NCBI RefSeq assembly: GCF_017591435.1
Contig: NC_059259.1
Span: 642,130-706,129 of the forward strand
Length of the DNA: 64,000 bases
DNA from: Portunus trituberculatus
Lineage: Eukaryota; Arthropoda; Malacostraca; Decapoda; Portunidae
Reading direction: 5' to 3'
The stretch's first letter is position 1. Each line of letters starts with the position of its first letter. Below the pieces are notes generated by a model. That model did no database searches. It was not told where the DNA came from and was given only the letters and a program-made list of their open reading frames with translations. This document shows, in pieces, positions 42,125-53,399 of this stretch. A program made the position numbers and the translations under genes.

Positions 42125-44484
42125 CAACGAATATTTTCAAAGTTGATTGATTGATTGATACATTTATTGTTGCATTAATAATGAAAAACAACAAAGGATG
42201 AGGATGGACCTTGCCACCACACCCTGGGCAAAGACATAAGGGTAGCGTATCAAAAATATAAAAATAGACAGAATTACAAGAATATAAGTAAGTAAATGAA
42301 TACAGATGTTGCACACCTTATTGCATAAATATCCTACAATCTGGGTACAAACGTAGGATATTCCTTGAGTACATCCCTTAGAATGGCTGAATCGAGGAGA
42401 TAGTCAGTGAGGGTATACAAGTCATGTTGACCTTGCAGCCTAAATCTAGCAATGAAAGGACATTCTGTGACAATGACACAAATCTGCAGCACATAGCACA
42501 CAACATACACCAGGAGAAGCACGGACTTCCCCAAAGTATTTAAAACTTAATCTGAGCCTCATTGCCACCTTGTCATGTGATGCAGTGTATCTCCCATAGG
42601 TGTAAGCACAGCTCTGGGAGACACATACATAGTGAAGACTACTGCCACTGCCCCTATGGCAGCATAGCTCCAACTGATCATTAATGCTTCTATGTACAAA
42701 GTCCTTGAGCAAGGTGGTCTGCCTTTTCATTAAGCAGGATACCCACATGACAGGGTACCCAGGTGAAATGGACTGTGGCACCAACACCTTATAGAGCGTG
42801 GATGAGATCAAGACATTTATTAACTAGATTCACAGTCCATAGGGGAGGTAGATTGAAGAGCATACAGCCTGACTGTCAACAATGAAATAAACATCCTTAT
42901 GAAGAGGCATCACAATATAGAGAGCCTCCAGAACAACATACAGTTTTGCCTTAATGGAGAACATGTCTGCAGGGAGCCACTGGAAGCCTCAGTATCAGTG
43001 TAGTGACTGACAGAAATGTACTTGCAGATGAACAGCTCACATCCAGACCTGCTGTCATTGGCTGACCCATCACAATAAACATGAGTAGCCTGAACGTGTG
43101 GGTACTTGGACAATTTAGTCATGAGCATGTCTTGCAGCACATGAGGGAGCCAGTCCCTCTTGGGCTGATGCAGTGAGTGAATATCAACACTGATACAGTG
43201 AGGGTTCTAGGCAGATTAGAGCAGTGACATAACAACATTAATACAGGTCTTGGCTACACCTACACTTGTAAGTACTCCCAAGATCTTCCTGAGGTATGGA
43301 GCTGTAGGAGTCCAAGGATACAGGGGGGGGGATTCAGTGATCCCTTTAGAGAGACAGAGCCAGTATACATAGTATCCAACCAACAGTATGACAGTAATTT
43401 CCTGTATCCTACACATAATACTCGGCAGGTGTAGTTAATTTCTGAGGACCTCAATCCGTGCAGTCCTGGGGCATCACAAAATTATCTTTATGGCTTCATT
43501 CTGAACAAGCTCCAGGGGATGGAGCTGGGTGGCACTAAACTGTATTAAAAAGGGGCTGCGTAATCAATGGGAGACTACGTATACGACAGATATATAAAAC
43601 ATCCTTAGGAATGGAATGCCAGCCCCCAGAGGCCTCTGTTTGCTAGCAGCCGAAGTGTCGTTAGCCATGGCAGACAGAGGTCTCAAACATAGTGGACGGC
43701 TTGGAGAGACTTCCAGAAACTCAGCTGAAACCCAGGTGCTTGTTTGTATGAACTCTCTAGGCATGGGAACATTATTTACAGTGGACGGTTGAGAGACCTT
43801 CCCCTTGACTTAAAATTTAGTTTTACTTTCATTAATCACAAGTCCCATTTGGACACACAGTGCTGCTAGTTGTAACAGAGCTAACTGGAGAATCCTGGAT
43901 GTGGGGCATTGGAAGAATATGTCATCAGCATAGATGAGGACCTGGGTGCCCTGCAGAAAGGAACAACGCACAATTTTGTCCATTAAAACATTGAAAAGCA
44001 TTGAACTAAGGACTCCACCCTGTGGTGTTCCAAGCTCAAAGGCTTCCTCAGGGGAGACTGCATTTTCAAACCAAACCTGTGCTGTTCTATTGTACATCCT
44101 AATAATCTATCTTTGACACCTTTGAGAATGAGTTCCTCCATAATAACATTTTTGTTGGCCCTGTTGAAGGCACCTTTGAGATCAACGAAAGCTCTGCAGG
44201 TAGCATCCTTATTTATAAGACACTCAACAAAACAATGACTTGTAGAGTAACCTTTAGGAAGCCATGTACGTATATTACCAGAGAGTACATGGCCCACCTT
44301 ATATATAAGCCTGTTCTATATTACCTGTTCCATCATCTTAGACAGCTGTTGAGAGAGATGGGGTGAGAGGTGCCATCACCTTTAGGGACTGGGATAATAA
44401 TGGCTGCTTTCCAGGAGTAGGGAAGCTTGCCTGCAGTGAGAGACAAGTTAAACAGATCTATAATCTGACTCAAATATGAAGGCC
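42125..44484 (-). mobile_element. RNase H-bearing LINE, second family
   Basis: On the minus strand: RT start (LFNLSLTAGKLPYSWK region, 44380-44470), 43983-44297 (GYSTSHCFVECL, AFVDLKGAFNRA), 43810-44097 (ELGTPQGGVLSSMLFNVLMD, VLIYADDIFF with the catalytic pair), then an RNase H piece at 42910-43140 (VYCDGSANDSRSG), then a Cys/His tail (CCVLCAADLCHCHR) at 42446-42811. It ends in an (ATCA)n-type tail (TTGATTGATTGAT on the + strand at ~42143). Several stops and frameshifts. RNase H and tail place it in the I/R1/Jockey-group but not in the 15-21 kb family. The 5' truncation is at about 44484. Confidence 0.85.
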
Positions 44485-44489
44485 GCTGA

Positions 44490-45415
44490 GCGGGGGGGGG
44501 GGGGAGACCTAACCGGGATTCCCCGGTTGTTTAACCGTGATATTGTGGAACATTATTATCCCATCTTAGAAACGGTTCTCACGCTTGAAGCTGTCGTCAT
44601 CTATGTTCCTTTCAAATCAATGGACACCTTTCATGCTTATGAAATCATTCCTTTTCCATTCTCTATTAACACCTCTGTCCTAATCCTAGACTTACCTCCT
44701 ACTCTGGTTTTGATTGCAAAGGATTTTTCCGTGTATACCACTACCTCAAGGGACTCGCTGAGTAGCTGCATGTCATCGTATTTACACCGATATCACTGCG
44801 ATACTATCCTTTTTATTTTTCGCCCCATTGTAGGGAATATGTGCGAGGTCATCCCTACTCGTGTTCACGCAGAGGATGCTCTCTTAACTTGTCCCTATAG
44901 ACATATAGTTTCACAGGCCATTTTTCAACATCCGTTCCATGGTTATCATTACTTTTTCCCAACTCCCATCCCTCTCGCAGTTGTTTGTCCGAATGGTACA
45001 ATGTATGAGAGGGTTGTTGGTCATCATGCAGTTCACAATTTTTGTCATGTTACGTCTACTAATCTAACCACCTATCCTAAACGTCTCTACGAAGCTTTTA
45101 CTGTCAATATATCTGCTCCTCATCTTTTCCCTTTATCTATTTTTGCAAAATCTATCTCTTTACAGACTTTCCTATGTTACTAACACCTTTCATGAAATTA
45201 GATTTTCAAACCAGTCAGAATTTGCTCAAGCCTTAGAAGAGTCTCTTCCAGAGTACCTCGATCCTGTTGTTTTCTATCCTAGTCTCTTAGTTCCTATTCT
45301 CCTGACCATTTGCATTTTACTTCCTCTCTTTATTTGTGTTTACAAAGCGTTACGTCTTTATTCTAATCTTCATGCTGCCAAAGTTGCCCAGCGGCGATTT
45401 CACTCTCAACCATGA
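44490..45415 (+). pseudogene. Envelope-like glycoprotein remnant of an LTR retroelement
   Basis: Two frames, 44476-45183 and 45143-45415, show an envelope-type organisation. An ectodomain with paired Cys (DALLTCPYRHI, VVCPNGTMYERVVG) and N-glycosylation sites is followed by a strongly hydrophobic segment of about 22 residues near the C-terminus (in 45287-45350) and a short basic tail. This resembles the env/F-type proteins of errantivirus-like Ty3/Gypsy elements and related insect viral glycoproteins, which would sit in the membrane. The N-terminal part with any furin site and fusion peptide is missing, cut by the LINE junction at ~44484. A frameshift lies near 45143-45183. No gag or pol is adjacent. 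The assignment is by pattern only and could be a diverged host membrane protein. Confidence 0.55.
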
Positions 45416-46200
45416 ACTTCCTGTAGTACACTTTAACACGGGTAGGTACACGATTAGAATATTTCTATGTATGCTTTCTTTTTATGCCGCGAGGACGCAG
45501 CAAGTATGTGACCGAGCGGTGTTAGGGTATGAATTGTATATAATTATTTTTTCCTTGTTTCTACACACAGCCGTGAGAAGCGAGGCTGATCTTAGCGAGG
45601 AGCACATCCTTTCATTTTCATATGCAAGCACTTCTTATGCTAAGTCAGTATACGTTCCCACAGGCTCAGTGTGAGAACCTCTGGTTGCTGGATTATATAT
45701 ATGTAATTATAACAGCATAGACATATATTTAGTACTATCATATATTTGATTTCTTTCATTTATAATTAAGTAATACTTTAACTATTGTAACCAATGCATT
45801 AATATATGAGTCGGTCACCGGTGTCAGTAAGTTTTTGCTGACGAGAGATTGACAAGACGGTACTACGTTAGTTGGAGTCTGACGAACACACGAGCAGGTC
45901 GTTGTGCTCCCCCGGGCGTTTGCCAGGGAGCTGTGGACTGTATGTGTGTGTGTGTGTGTACAAGACTATCCTTGTGTAGTGTAAATAACTGTATTGTTAA
46001 TATAAGGAAAACCCAAGCTGTGTTTTCGTTAACTCCCCTGAGAAGACAGTGTGGGAGAGTTCCTGAACTAACGACACTGCTACTCTTGTGCCCTCTTCGT
46101 GGTAACATAACATTGACCACAACACATTGTAGCACATGTTTCGATCTCATTATTAACTTTGTGAGAGGCACTGCCTTGTTTCCCCTTTAATTTATTACTT
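45416..46200 (+). other. Possible 3' LTR/UTR of the envelope-bearing element
   Basis: Follows the env-like frames and carries no coding signal. TTTCTACACACAG at 45560-45571 looks like a splice acceptor. The stretch 45800-46200 is LTR-like in composition, but no second copy exists in the window to define borders. Confidence 0.25.
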
Positions 46201-46730
46201 TATTATATGCCTATAGTATGGCGGCCCCAAGCGCGGGCTGTCGCTGTTCCGCTGTGCGGCCAACCACCCTCTCTTTGTTTCCTCCATCTTGTGCCTGCGA
46301 GGCTGCGAGCTTCGCCTCAGTATCAGTGTAGTCTTCAGCTGAGGTGGACACGGACTCTCGTCGGTCTGGCACAGTGTAGGGAGATTCGTGTTGCTGGACT
46401 TCTCTTGGTGCTCACTAGTCATCGGTCTGGGAGTTGTGCCCTCCCTTGAGTAGCTGGCTTGTTACTCGGTAGACCGTGGCTGTGTGGGACAACGGGCTTG
46501 TTGTCCTGAGGAAAGTGTGGCCGGTTGGGGCTGCATTTCCTGTCTGGCGTTCGTCCACTCGGGTGTGGCGACGCGGAGGGACGCGTTATTGTTTCGTCCC
46601 GTTGTTGCTGTTGGTGGCTGTAGTCACCAGTGTGTTTTGGGTGGGCGGCTGTGTGCCCCCATCATCTGTTGTGTCATTTTGTGTTCTTTCATGTCCCCAA
46701 ACTTGACTTTACATTTACATAAGAGACTAT
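46201..46730. other. GC-richer block with a dispersed ~100-bp repeat
   Basis: 46580-46680 (TTATTGTTTCGTCCCGTTGT, GTGGCTGTAGTCACCAGTG, GGCGGCTGTGTGCCCCCATC) is nearly identical to 53811-53900. No frame with a recognised domain was found. Confidence 0.6.
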
Positions 46731-47059
46731 GATAATGAATCAACAACATTGGTAGAAAGTAGCATTCTTCTCTGTTGTAACATTGTTTATTTTTAACTTT
46801 TGCCAACACAAATTTAAAACGGATTAATAGGAGCATTACGAAAGTCATCATCCACAGTTAAATCATCAAAGAGAACACTATTATAAATGCTGAAAATACA
46901 AATAAAGCAGACATAATTCATTGTATATATTTGGCGCAAGATAGCAACACGAAAATAAAAATTGGTTCTCACTATATAGTTCTGTTTTTAGTCAACAACA
47001 AAATCACATGATAAAATCTAATATGGAAATAAATATATATTGAGAATAACAATAATAAT

Positions 47060-47400
47060 GATAATTTAAAAAAAAGTGTTTAAAATACAGATAAAACAGT
47101 CAAAATAAAAGAAAAGGAAACATTCATACAAAAAGTCAAGTGGTTGGTCCACTCGGTCTGGAGCAGCATTATAGAAATAATAATAATAATGAAAATGTAA
47201 AGTGTTTAAAATATAGGTAAAACTCATATAAAAAAGTTAAGTGGTTGGTCCACTCAGTCTGGAGCAAGCTTTGCAAAAAAATGATAATTATGAAGAGTGT
47301 TTAAAATACAGATAAAACAGTCTCAGCTGTAACTTAAGAAATTAAATAGTTGGTCCACTCAATCTGGAGCAAGCTTTCAATAACTGATCAGTTGTCATTT
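47060..47400. repeat. ~100-bp tandem repeat overlapping the MULE gene 3' end
   Basis: GTTTAAAATACAGATAAAAC and TTGGTCCACTCGGTCTGGAGCA recur three times (TTGGTCCACTC at about 47143, 47240 and 47351). The last copy carries the stop region of the transposase gene (GPTI*, minus strand). Confidence 0.8.
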
Positions 47401-48935
47401 TATGTTGCTCGTACTTTTTCCATAAATTGAAGATGCGACCTTGCATAGAGCGGTATTTCCGTCGCTGATAACGTGACAGCTTCCCGTCCTTGACTAGCCG
47501 CACCTGGATATGTACGTTGTTGGCTTCTTTGTACAGCAAGGGTATAAGTACTTAGAGAGGAATATGTGCATTTCCTGCACTACCATTTAATTTTCTGTGA
47601 TACCCTTCCACGTCATTATTAGTGCGTATGCTCTCGCCAAAAACACTCCATTCACTTGGCGACCACAGTCCATCTATCCAGGTTTCTTCTATGTACCTTA
47701 CCAAGTCTTTGACTGGCCCAGCTGGCGCACGTGATTCCAAATGACGAAACGTCTGTTCAATATGTTCCTCTGGGAGAAAGGGAAGGGCCATTAACTGCCG
47801 TATATAATCTTGTGTGGGACGGTGTTTGACATAAGGCACTGCAAGCCCTAGTGACTGTACCTGTCTCCAGATTGCTTGGTTCCAGTGGAACGCACATCCT
47901 TGCAATTTGGCTACCGGGAACAGAGTTCTAACTGCTGACCACAAGGCAATTTCAAAATCCATAACAAATTTCTCTACTTTACACTCTGGAAATAGTCCCA
48001 TGATAGTGTTGAGAATTCTTTTGTAATCTTTCTTTCGCTTTCGTGACATGAGTGTAAATGCCAGTGGTACTTGTTTTATATTACCCTCCTGCCCTTTCAC
48101 AAAAGCATGGATGCCAAAAAGCTGCTGAAATGGTTTCCGTACGACACGAAATGTTGCATCCATATACCATGTTCTGGCCTTCTTTAGCAATGACAACTGC
48201 TCTGTTGTAGCAAATACCAAGTGCCGCGCGTTATCCAACACAATGTCTGCCTGAAGAAAATGTTTTGGGATATAATCATCTGCAAGTTCAAAATCTAAAG
48301 AGTTTGGTTCACATTTCGGGCTATGTACTCTGGATTTATAGGAGCAGTGTCACTGCCTTCTGTTTGGGTTAAGGCACAATCAACTATACTGGCGGCAGGT
48401 TTGAATAAATTCCCTTTCTCTCTGGCTAGAGACTTGGCAGTAGCCGTGACTGCAACTTTAAGAGCTGCATCAGGTTGGGCTTGGTGCACGTGAGGACGGG
48501 ATCCGCGAATAAATTGAGAACCGTTTTGGGAGACAGTTGTTGGGCAGGTTAAATTCTTATTTCTAACACTACAACGCCATGTGCTTTTGCTATCAAGCTG
48601 TATTTTCCTCTTCCCCAATGCCTTTCTGTTATAAGTATACCCTAAGGAATCTACCATAAGAGTCTTTCCGTCTCTCGTTGCGCCCTCGATGAGTTTGTAG
48701 GAGATTTCAAGTTCTTCGCCCACGCCAGGCACCCTTCTAATGTGTCATCAGGTATGATGTCTTCTTCACATGGAGCTGGCATTGGTGGTCGTGTGCTTAT
48801 GTCAAGCACAGGCGTAACCTCAGCGGCATCAGTCATCATAGCAGCATCGTACGACAATAAGGCAGTGTCAACTGGGGTGCTCTCGGCCACAGGTACAGGC
48901 ACATCTGGATCAGCAATGAAATAAATCACAGCCAT
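47342..48935 (-). pseudogene. FLYWCH zinc finger + MULE-type transposase
   Basis: Minus-strand frames in order: 48651-48935 (acidic N-terminal region), 48295-48732 (FLYWCH-type finger: LGYTYNRKALGKRKI, TWRCSVRNKNLTCP, HVHQ), 47552-48241 (transposase core: TWYMDATFRVVRKPFQQLF, FVMDFEIALWSAV, LQGCAFHWNQAIWR, NNDVEGYH) and 47342-47539 (C-terminal tail). YMDAT and MDFE carry the expected acidic residues of MULE DDE enzymes, with the CxxH box following. Two frameshifts (near 48650-48730 and 48300) and an in-frame TAA at 47552 break it. The MULE protein would excise and insert Mutator-like DNA. No long TIRs were identified by eye. Some animals keep such genes as domesticated copies, but the breaks argue against function here. 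Confidence 0.82.
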
Positions 48936-48939
48936 GAGT

Positions 48940-49028
48940 ACTATTGCCTGCTGATGTGGTGGTCTCTTTTTTTTTTAAGAGTGACTATAGTTGCGAGCAA
49001 ATGACGTCGATTCCTGTTCGTAATCTCT

Positions 49029-49127
<99 letters not shown>

Positions 49128-49187
49128 GTCCTGTTCGTCTGTCTCTGTCTGTATTTTATATAACTAGTGGTAGGCTAAGGTAATCAT

Positions 49188-49244
<57 letters not shown>

Positions 49245-49435
49245 AGGGAACAGATAGACGAGGAGGGGAGGGGAGGGAGGAGGAATGGAGGGAATTATCG
49301 ATAGGGGGTAGGAAGAGAGGAGGGTACGTGTGTGTGTGAGTTTTGGAGGTTAGATAATTAGCTTTTCCAGATAATTATACATATAATAATTGCAACATTA
49401 AGGACGATTATGAGAAAACTAACAATTAATATTAA

Positions 49436-49480
<45 letters not shown>

Positions 49481-49620
49481 CGTCAACTATTATTGTTACA
49501 ATCATTACTATTGAAATTATTATAGTTTTTATTATGATTATTTCTTATTCTCTCACTCTCACTCTCTATCATAATCGTCCTTAATGTCACTTTTATTATA
49601 TGTATGATTATCTAACCTCC

Positions 49621-49657
<37 letters not shown>

Positions 49658-49792
49658 TTAGAGGGTAGAGTGAAGGTTATACTATTGTACACATCCCCTT
49701 CCACCTGGCTCCTGCACCAGTATGTTGGTGGACTACGTGCCCTCGAGTCCTTTGCTCGCAACTGTACACACAAACACACACATTTCTAACCT
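48940..49792 (-). other. Possible intron rich in microsatellites
   Basis: Contains (TC)n 49030-49124, (GA)n 49191-49242, (ATT)n 49432-49480 and (AC)n 49624-49656. It lies between a PHD-finger exon with a GT donor (49793) and the MULE frames. Confidence 0.5.
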
Positions 49793-49987
49793 GTGATTTC
49801 CGGCAGTGAGCACTTGACGCAGTACCACTGTTTTTCAAGTTCCCTGCGTACCATACGGCGGTAATCCTGCTGAGAAACACCAGAGGAACAAGTTCGATGT
49901 TGCCACAGGTCACATCCATCACACTGCAATGCCTGCTGCCGTGGTCGTACTTCTGCAGAACAAGCAGCACACGGAAAGGAAGCCATG
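49793..49987 (-). CDS. PHD-finger exon, likely first exon of the MULE gene
   Basis: From ATG at 49987 the frame reads MASFPCAACSAEV with the C4HC3 pattern: CAAC, CDGC, a WQHRTC segment with the His, and final WYCVKC. It ends CCGGAAATCACAG|GTTAGA, a good splice donor at 49792. A PHD finger normally reads histone H3 tails in the nucleus. The next minus-strand coding sequence is the FLYWCH/MULE gene 850 bp on, so I infer one PHD-FLYWCH-MULE protein. The exon itself is intact. It could instead belong to an unrelated gene. Confidence 0.65.
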
Positions 49988-50084
49988 GTGACACTCATAT
50001 TCTTTGCAGCTTTGTACTCCAAAGTGGCTTTGCTTCATGTTTCTTCGGACAATTTTAATTGCGTTTCGAGGCCTATATACCCAC

Positions 50085-50410
<326 letters not shown>

Positions 50411-50536
50411 GACTTGGGTCGGACGCGGGGGAGGCCGGAGTGACCAGGGCCGGAAAAACTAGGGACCGGAGTGACTTAAGCAGTGGATGCATCCTATATG
50501 TGCATCTAGAGAACAGGAAGGAGAATATTTCACATT

Positions 50537-50700
50537 GTTTCCTCATTTGAAAAGAGATGATAAAAGTTTTTTCAGTATTTCCGCATGAGTTACGACAAAT
50601 TTATTGAACTGCTATCAATTGTGGAACCAGTTATATGCAAGCAAAATACTAATTATCGCAAATGTATATCTGCAGAGGAACGACTGACTGTGACTCTCAG
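50537..50700 (+). CDS. PIF/Harbinger transposase, exon 1 (coding part visible)
   Basis: The + strand reads FFQYFRMSYDKFIELLSIV and NYRKCISAEERLTVTLR, the N-terminal region of HARBI1-like nucleases. It ends CTCTCAG|GTAAGA at 50701. With the acceptor at 52271 the reading frame joins exactly (LTVTL-R-FLGHAG). The true start lies upstream in 50440-50540, where a second frame (MHPICASREQEGEYFTLFPH) suggests one frameshift. Confidence 0.75.
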
Positions 50701-51247
50701 GTAAGATATAATTTGATATTCGCAATATACAGGGTGTCCCACAAAAAAAAGGTCCGAACTTTGATAGACAAAAGCTGTACTAAAAAAAATATTTACAGAA
50801 CCGAATTTCATGCAATAGACTTGGAATTGATATAACTTTAAGTTCGGGCCTCTTTTTTTGTGGGACAACCTGTATGTGTTTTAAGTCAGACATATTTGTA
50901 CTTGTGTACATATAAATGTATGTAAAACTAATCAACTTTAGTTAAATTGTTGAAGGGAACAAAAACATATTTCAAATTAAATTTTCCTTTATCATTATAT
51001 AAATACTGAGGTTACTAATGTGCATCTTTTTTACTTGTGTACATATAAGCTTCGATTAAATTGTTGAAGGGAACAAAAACATCTTTCAAAACAAAATTTC
51101 CTTGCTCATTATAGAAATACTGAGATTTCTAATGTTAATTTTTCCTTGTGTAAAACTAATCATCAGTTAAATTGTTGAAAGGAACAAAAACATCTTTCAA
51201 AAAAAAATTTCCTTGCTCATTGTAGAAATACTGAGGTTTCTAATGCT

Positions 51248-52091
51248 CTACAATTCTAAGAGATCAGTCATGTTTGGTTCATTTGGTATGGGAGTAAAAC
51301 ATGACGGATTTGAAGGATTGTCTGAGGAAGGCATAGAAATTGGAGTATAGTATGGGGAAGGCGTAGAGCGTTCTGAAGTGGAAGGATAGCAATGGGAAGG
51401 CATAGAAGTTGAAGTATAGTATGGGGAAGGCGTAGAGCGTTCTAAAGTGGAAGGATAGCAATGGGAAGGCATAGAGCCTGCTGTAAAATTTTTCAATTCA
51501 TATTCTGAAACTAAAGCTGAAATGCGAGATTTAATTTCAATTTGTAGAAGGGGTGAAAAGGTTCTAACGGTGTCTTCGACTCCTTTAAAGTAAGATGTTA
51601 AATGATCTTGTTTTGATTTCTTATTTTCAAAGTATGTTTTCATAATTTCATGAGCAGAGGACCCTGTTTCATGGCTGGTCTTTGTTTTCTTTGCCAATGG
51701 GGTTCTAATTTGAGTTGTTATGTTTCCCGTCGAGGGCGTTGCGAGTTCCTGACAAGAAAGCTGATCTTTTTCATGAACTGAAGAGCTTTCTAATTCCATT
51801 GTGCTTTCATTTAATGAAGACTTTTTCAGCATAAGAAGTCCCATCACCACTCGTGCCTTCGCCTGTGTTTTCCTCTTCCATAGTATTCTTTGTCACAGAG
51901 GGCACATTGCTTATTTGAGGCCTTTTATTGTTGAAATGTGCCCTTAAGAACAACATCTGCTTTTCATACTTCCAAGGAGATATGTGTTCTGCTTCTTGTC
52001 CGCTCACAGTCTTCTTCCTATTTAAAGCCTTTCTGTAGCAATCTCGTAGAGAAGTCCATTTCTTCTTAACATCTTTAACTGAAGGAGAAAC
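51248..52091 (-). pseudogene. MADF-BESS accessory protein of Harbinger, exon 2
   Basis: Opens at a splice acceptor (TTTCTCCTTCAG, minus strand, next to 52091) and reads VKDVKKKWTSLRDCYRKAL and WKYEKQMLFLRAHF, the second half of a MADF domain. A frameshift near 51810-51850 then leads to a Ser/Pro-rich tail with a BESS-like helix (FSPLLQIEIKSRISALVSEY) and short PSTSERSTPSPYY repeats. In Harbinger elements this partner brings the transposase to the TIRs and into the nucleus. Confidence 0.75.
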
Positions 52092-52271
52092 ACAGTAGAA
52101 CTTTATAATGTATTCTACATTTATCAAAACTCTATATAATAAAATGCAATTTTTGTGTTATTTCTGCTACCTAGAAATGGTGCTCAACATTCGATGGAAA
52201 GGCTTTCATATAAACGTTTATTATTATCATACAGAGACATTCAGGTGTAATGAAAGATGTTTTTTGTTTCA

Positions 52272-53034
52272 GATTTCTGGGTCATGCTGGCACTTACAGA
52301 ACAGTATCATTCAGCTACAGAATGGGAGAGACAACTGTACGAAGAATTGTTCACACCACTTGCAAAGCGATTTGGGAAAAATTAAGTCCAATTGTAATGG
52401 CGCCACCTAACGTGAAAAGTTGGGAAAAAATATCAGATGGCTTTACTCAAAGATGTCAATATCCTAACGTGATAGGGGCTATAGACGGGAAACATGTAGT
52501 GGTTACAAAACCCAATAACAGCGGCTCACTTTACTTTAATTATCAGAAAGAGTTTAGACTAGCATTGTGTTGTTGGCATTAGTAGATGCAGAGTGTAATT
52601 TCATTTCTGTTGATTTTGGAGCCTATGGAAAAAATAGTGATGGAGCTATATTCAGAGATTCTAATTTAGGTAAACGTCTTTTAACTAATCACTTGAACAT
52701 ACCACCCCCAAAAGCCCTACCAAGTACAAACATCGTATTGCCGCACGTCATCGTCGGCGATGAGGCTTTTCCTCTTCATAAGCATATCATGCGACCATTC
52801 CCAGGAGCTCAACTTGCAAATAGTGCAGCAAATAAAATATACAACTATAGACACTCCAGAGCTAGACGTGTCTCTGAAAATGCCTTTGGCATTTTCAGAG
52901 ATCTTCGTGGAGTGGGTGGCAATGCTGGGCGTGATGCTTTCGAGATCAGGGATAGATTTAAGAACTATTTTATTTCACCAGAAGGCCAAGTACCCTGGCA
53001 GGAAGAAATGGTCAACAGAGGAAGGTTACAGTAA
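52272..53034 (+). pseudogene. PIF/Harbinger transposase, exon 2 (catalytic), one frameshift
   Basis: Follows acceptor TTTTGTTTCAG at 52271. Frame 52250-52582 gives RFLGHAGTYRTVSFSYRMG and VIGAIDGKHVVV (first catalytic Asp). Frame 52567-53034 gives VDFGAYGKNSDGAIFRDSNL, VIVGDEAFPLHKHIMRPF (second Asp) and RRVSENAFGIFRDL (Glu). DDE_Tnp_4/HARBI1 family. The two frames are offset by one indel near 52556. The protein otherwise looks complete, so this is a recently disabled copy. Confidence 0.88.
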
Positions 53035-53135
53035 CATTGAAATTGTATACATAGAGAGCTATTGTCAAAGTAACATTACAGTAAATTGTACCTACTAATA
53101 AAACATTAAATAAGATGAACTTTTCTTACCTTGTA

Positions 53136-53273
53136 ATTTCAACGTTTCTGCAATTTCTTCCCATGCATTTTCTTTTCTTACGGTATCATAATAATGTTGA
53201 TGACTAATATCGTATAAAATTTCATATTGATACACAATTAATCAGTTTCTCCTCGAAATTAGCTGACATGGTA
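53136..53273 (-). pseudogene. MADF-BESS gene, exon 1
   Basis: The minus strand from ATG ~53272 reads MSANFEEKLINCVS. After a one-base shift it reads LYDISHQHYYDTVRKENAW and EEIAETLKLQ, the first half of a MADF domain. It ends AAATTACAAG|GTAAGA near 53135, a splice donor matching the acceptor at 52091. The intron between holds the transposase exon 2 on the opposite strand. Confidence 0.7.
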
Positions 53274-53399
53274 CAATATTATACACGATTCCACTAGTTC
53301 GCATGCGCGGAGAAAGGCTGTACACATACACCACGCCGTCTTCACAACTACTAAGCTAAGCTTCCATTTCCTTCACAACAGGGCTGCTAGATGTCACTG

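Larger units (their letters stand above)
50440..53300. mobile_element. PIF/Harbinger DNA transposon with two genes
   Basis: Carries a + strand HARBI1-type transposase (exons ~50537-50700 and 52272-53034) and a - strand MADF-BESS gene. Two-gene structure, a nuclease plus a Myb/SANT- or MADF-type DNA-binding partner, is standard for PIF/Harbinger. The second MADF exon lies inside the transposase intron on the other strand. TIRs and a 3-bp target duplication could not be fixed by eye, so the outer borders are approximate. The transposase has a frameshift near 52556 and probably one near 50530, and the MADF first exon also has one. Confidence 0.8.
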
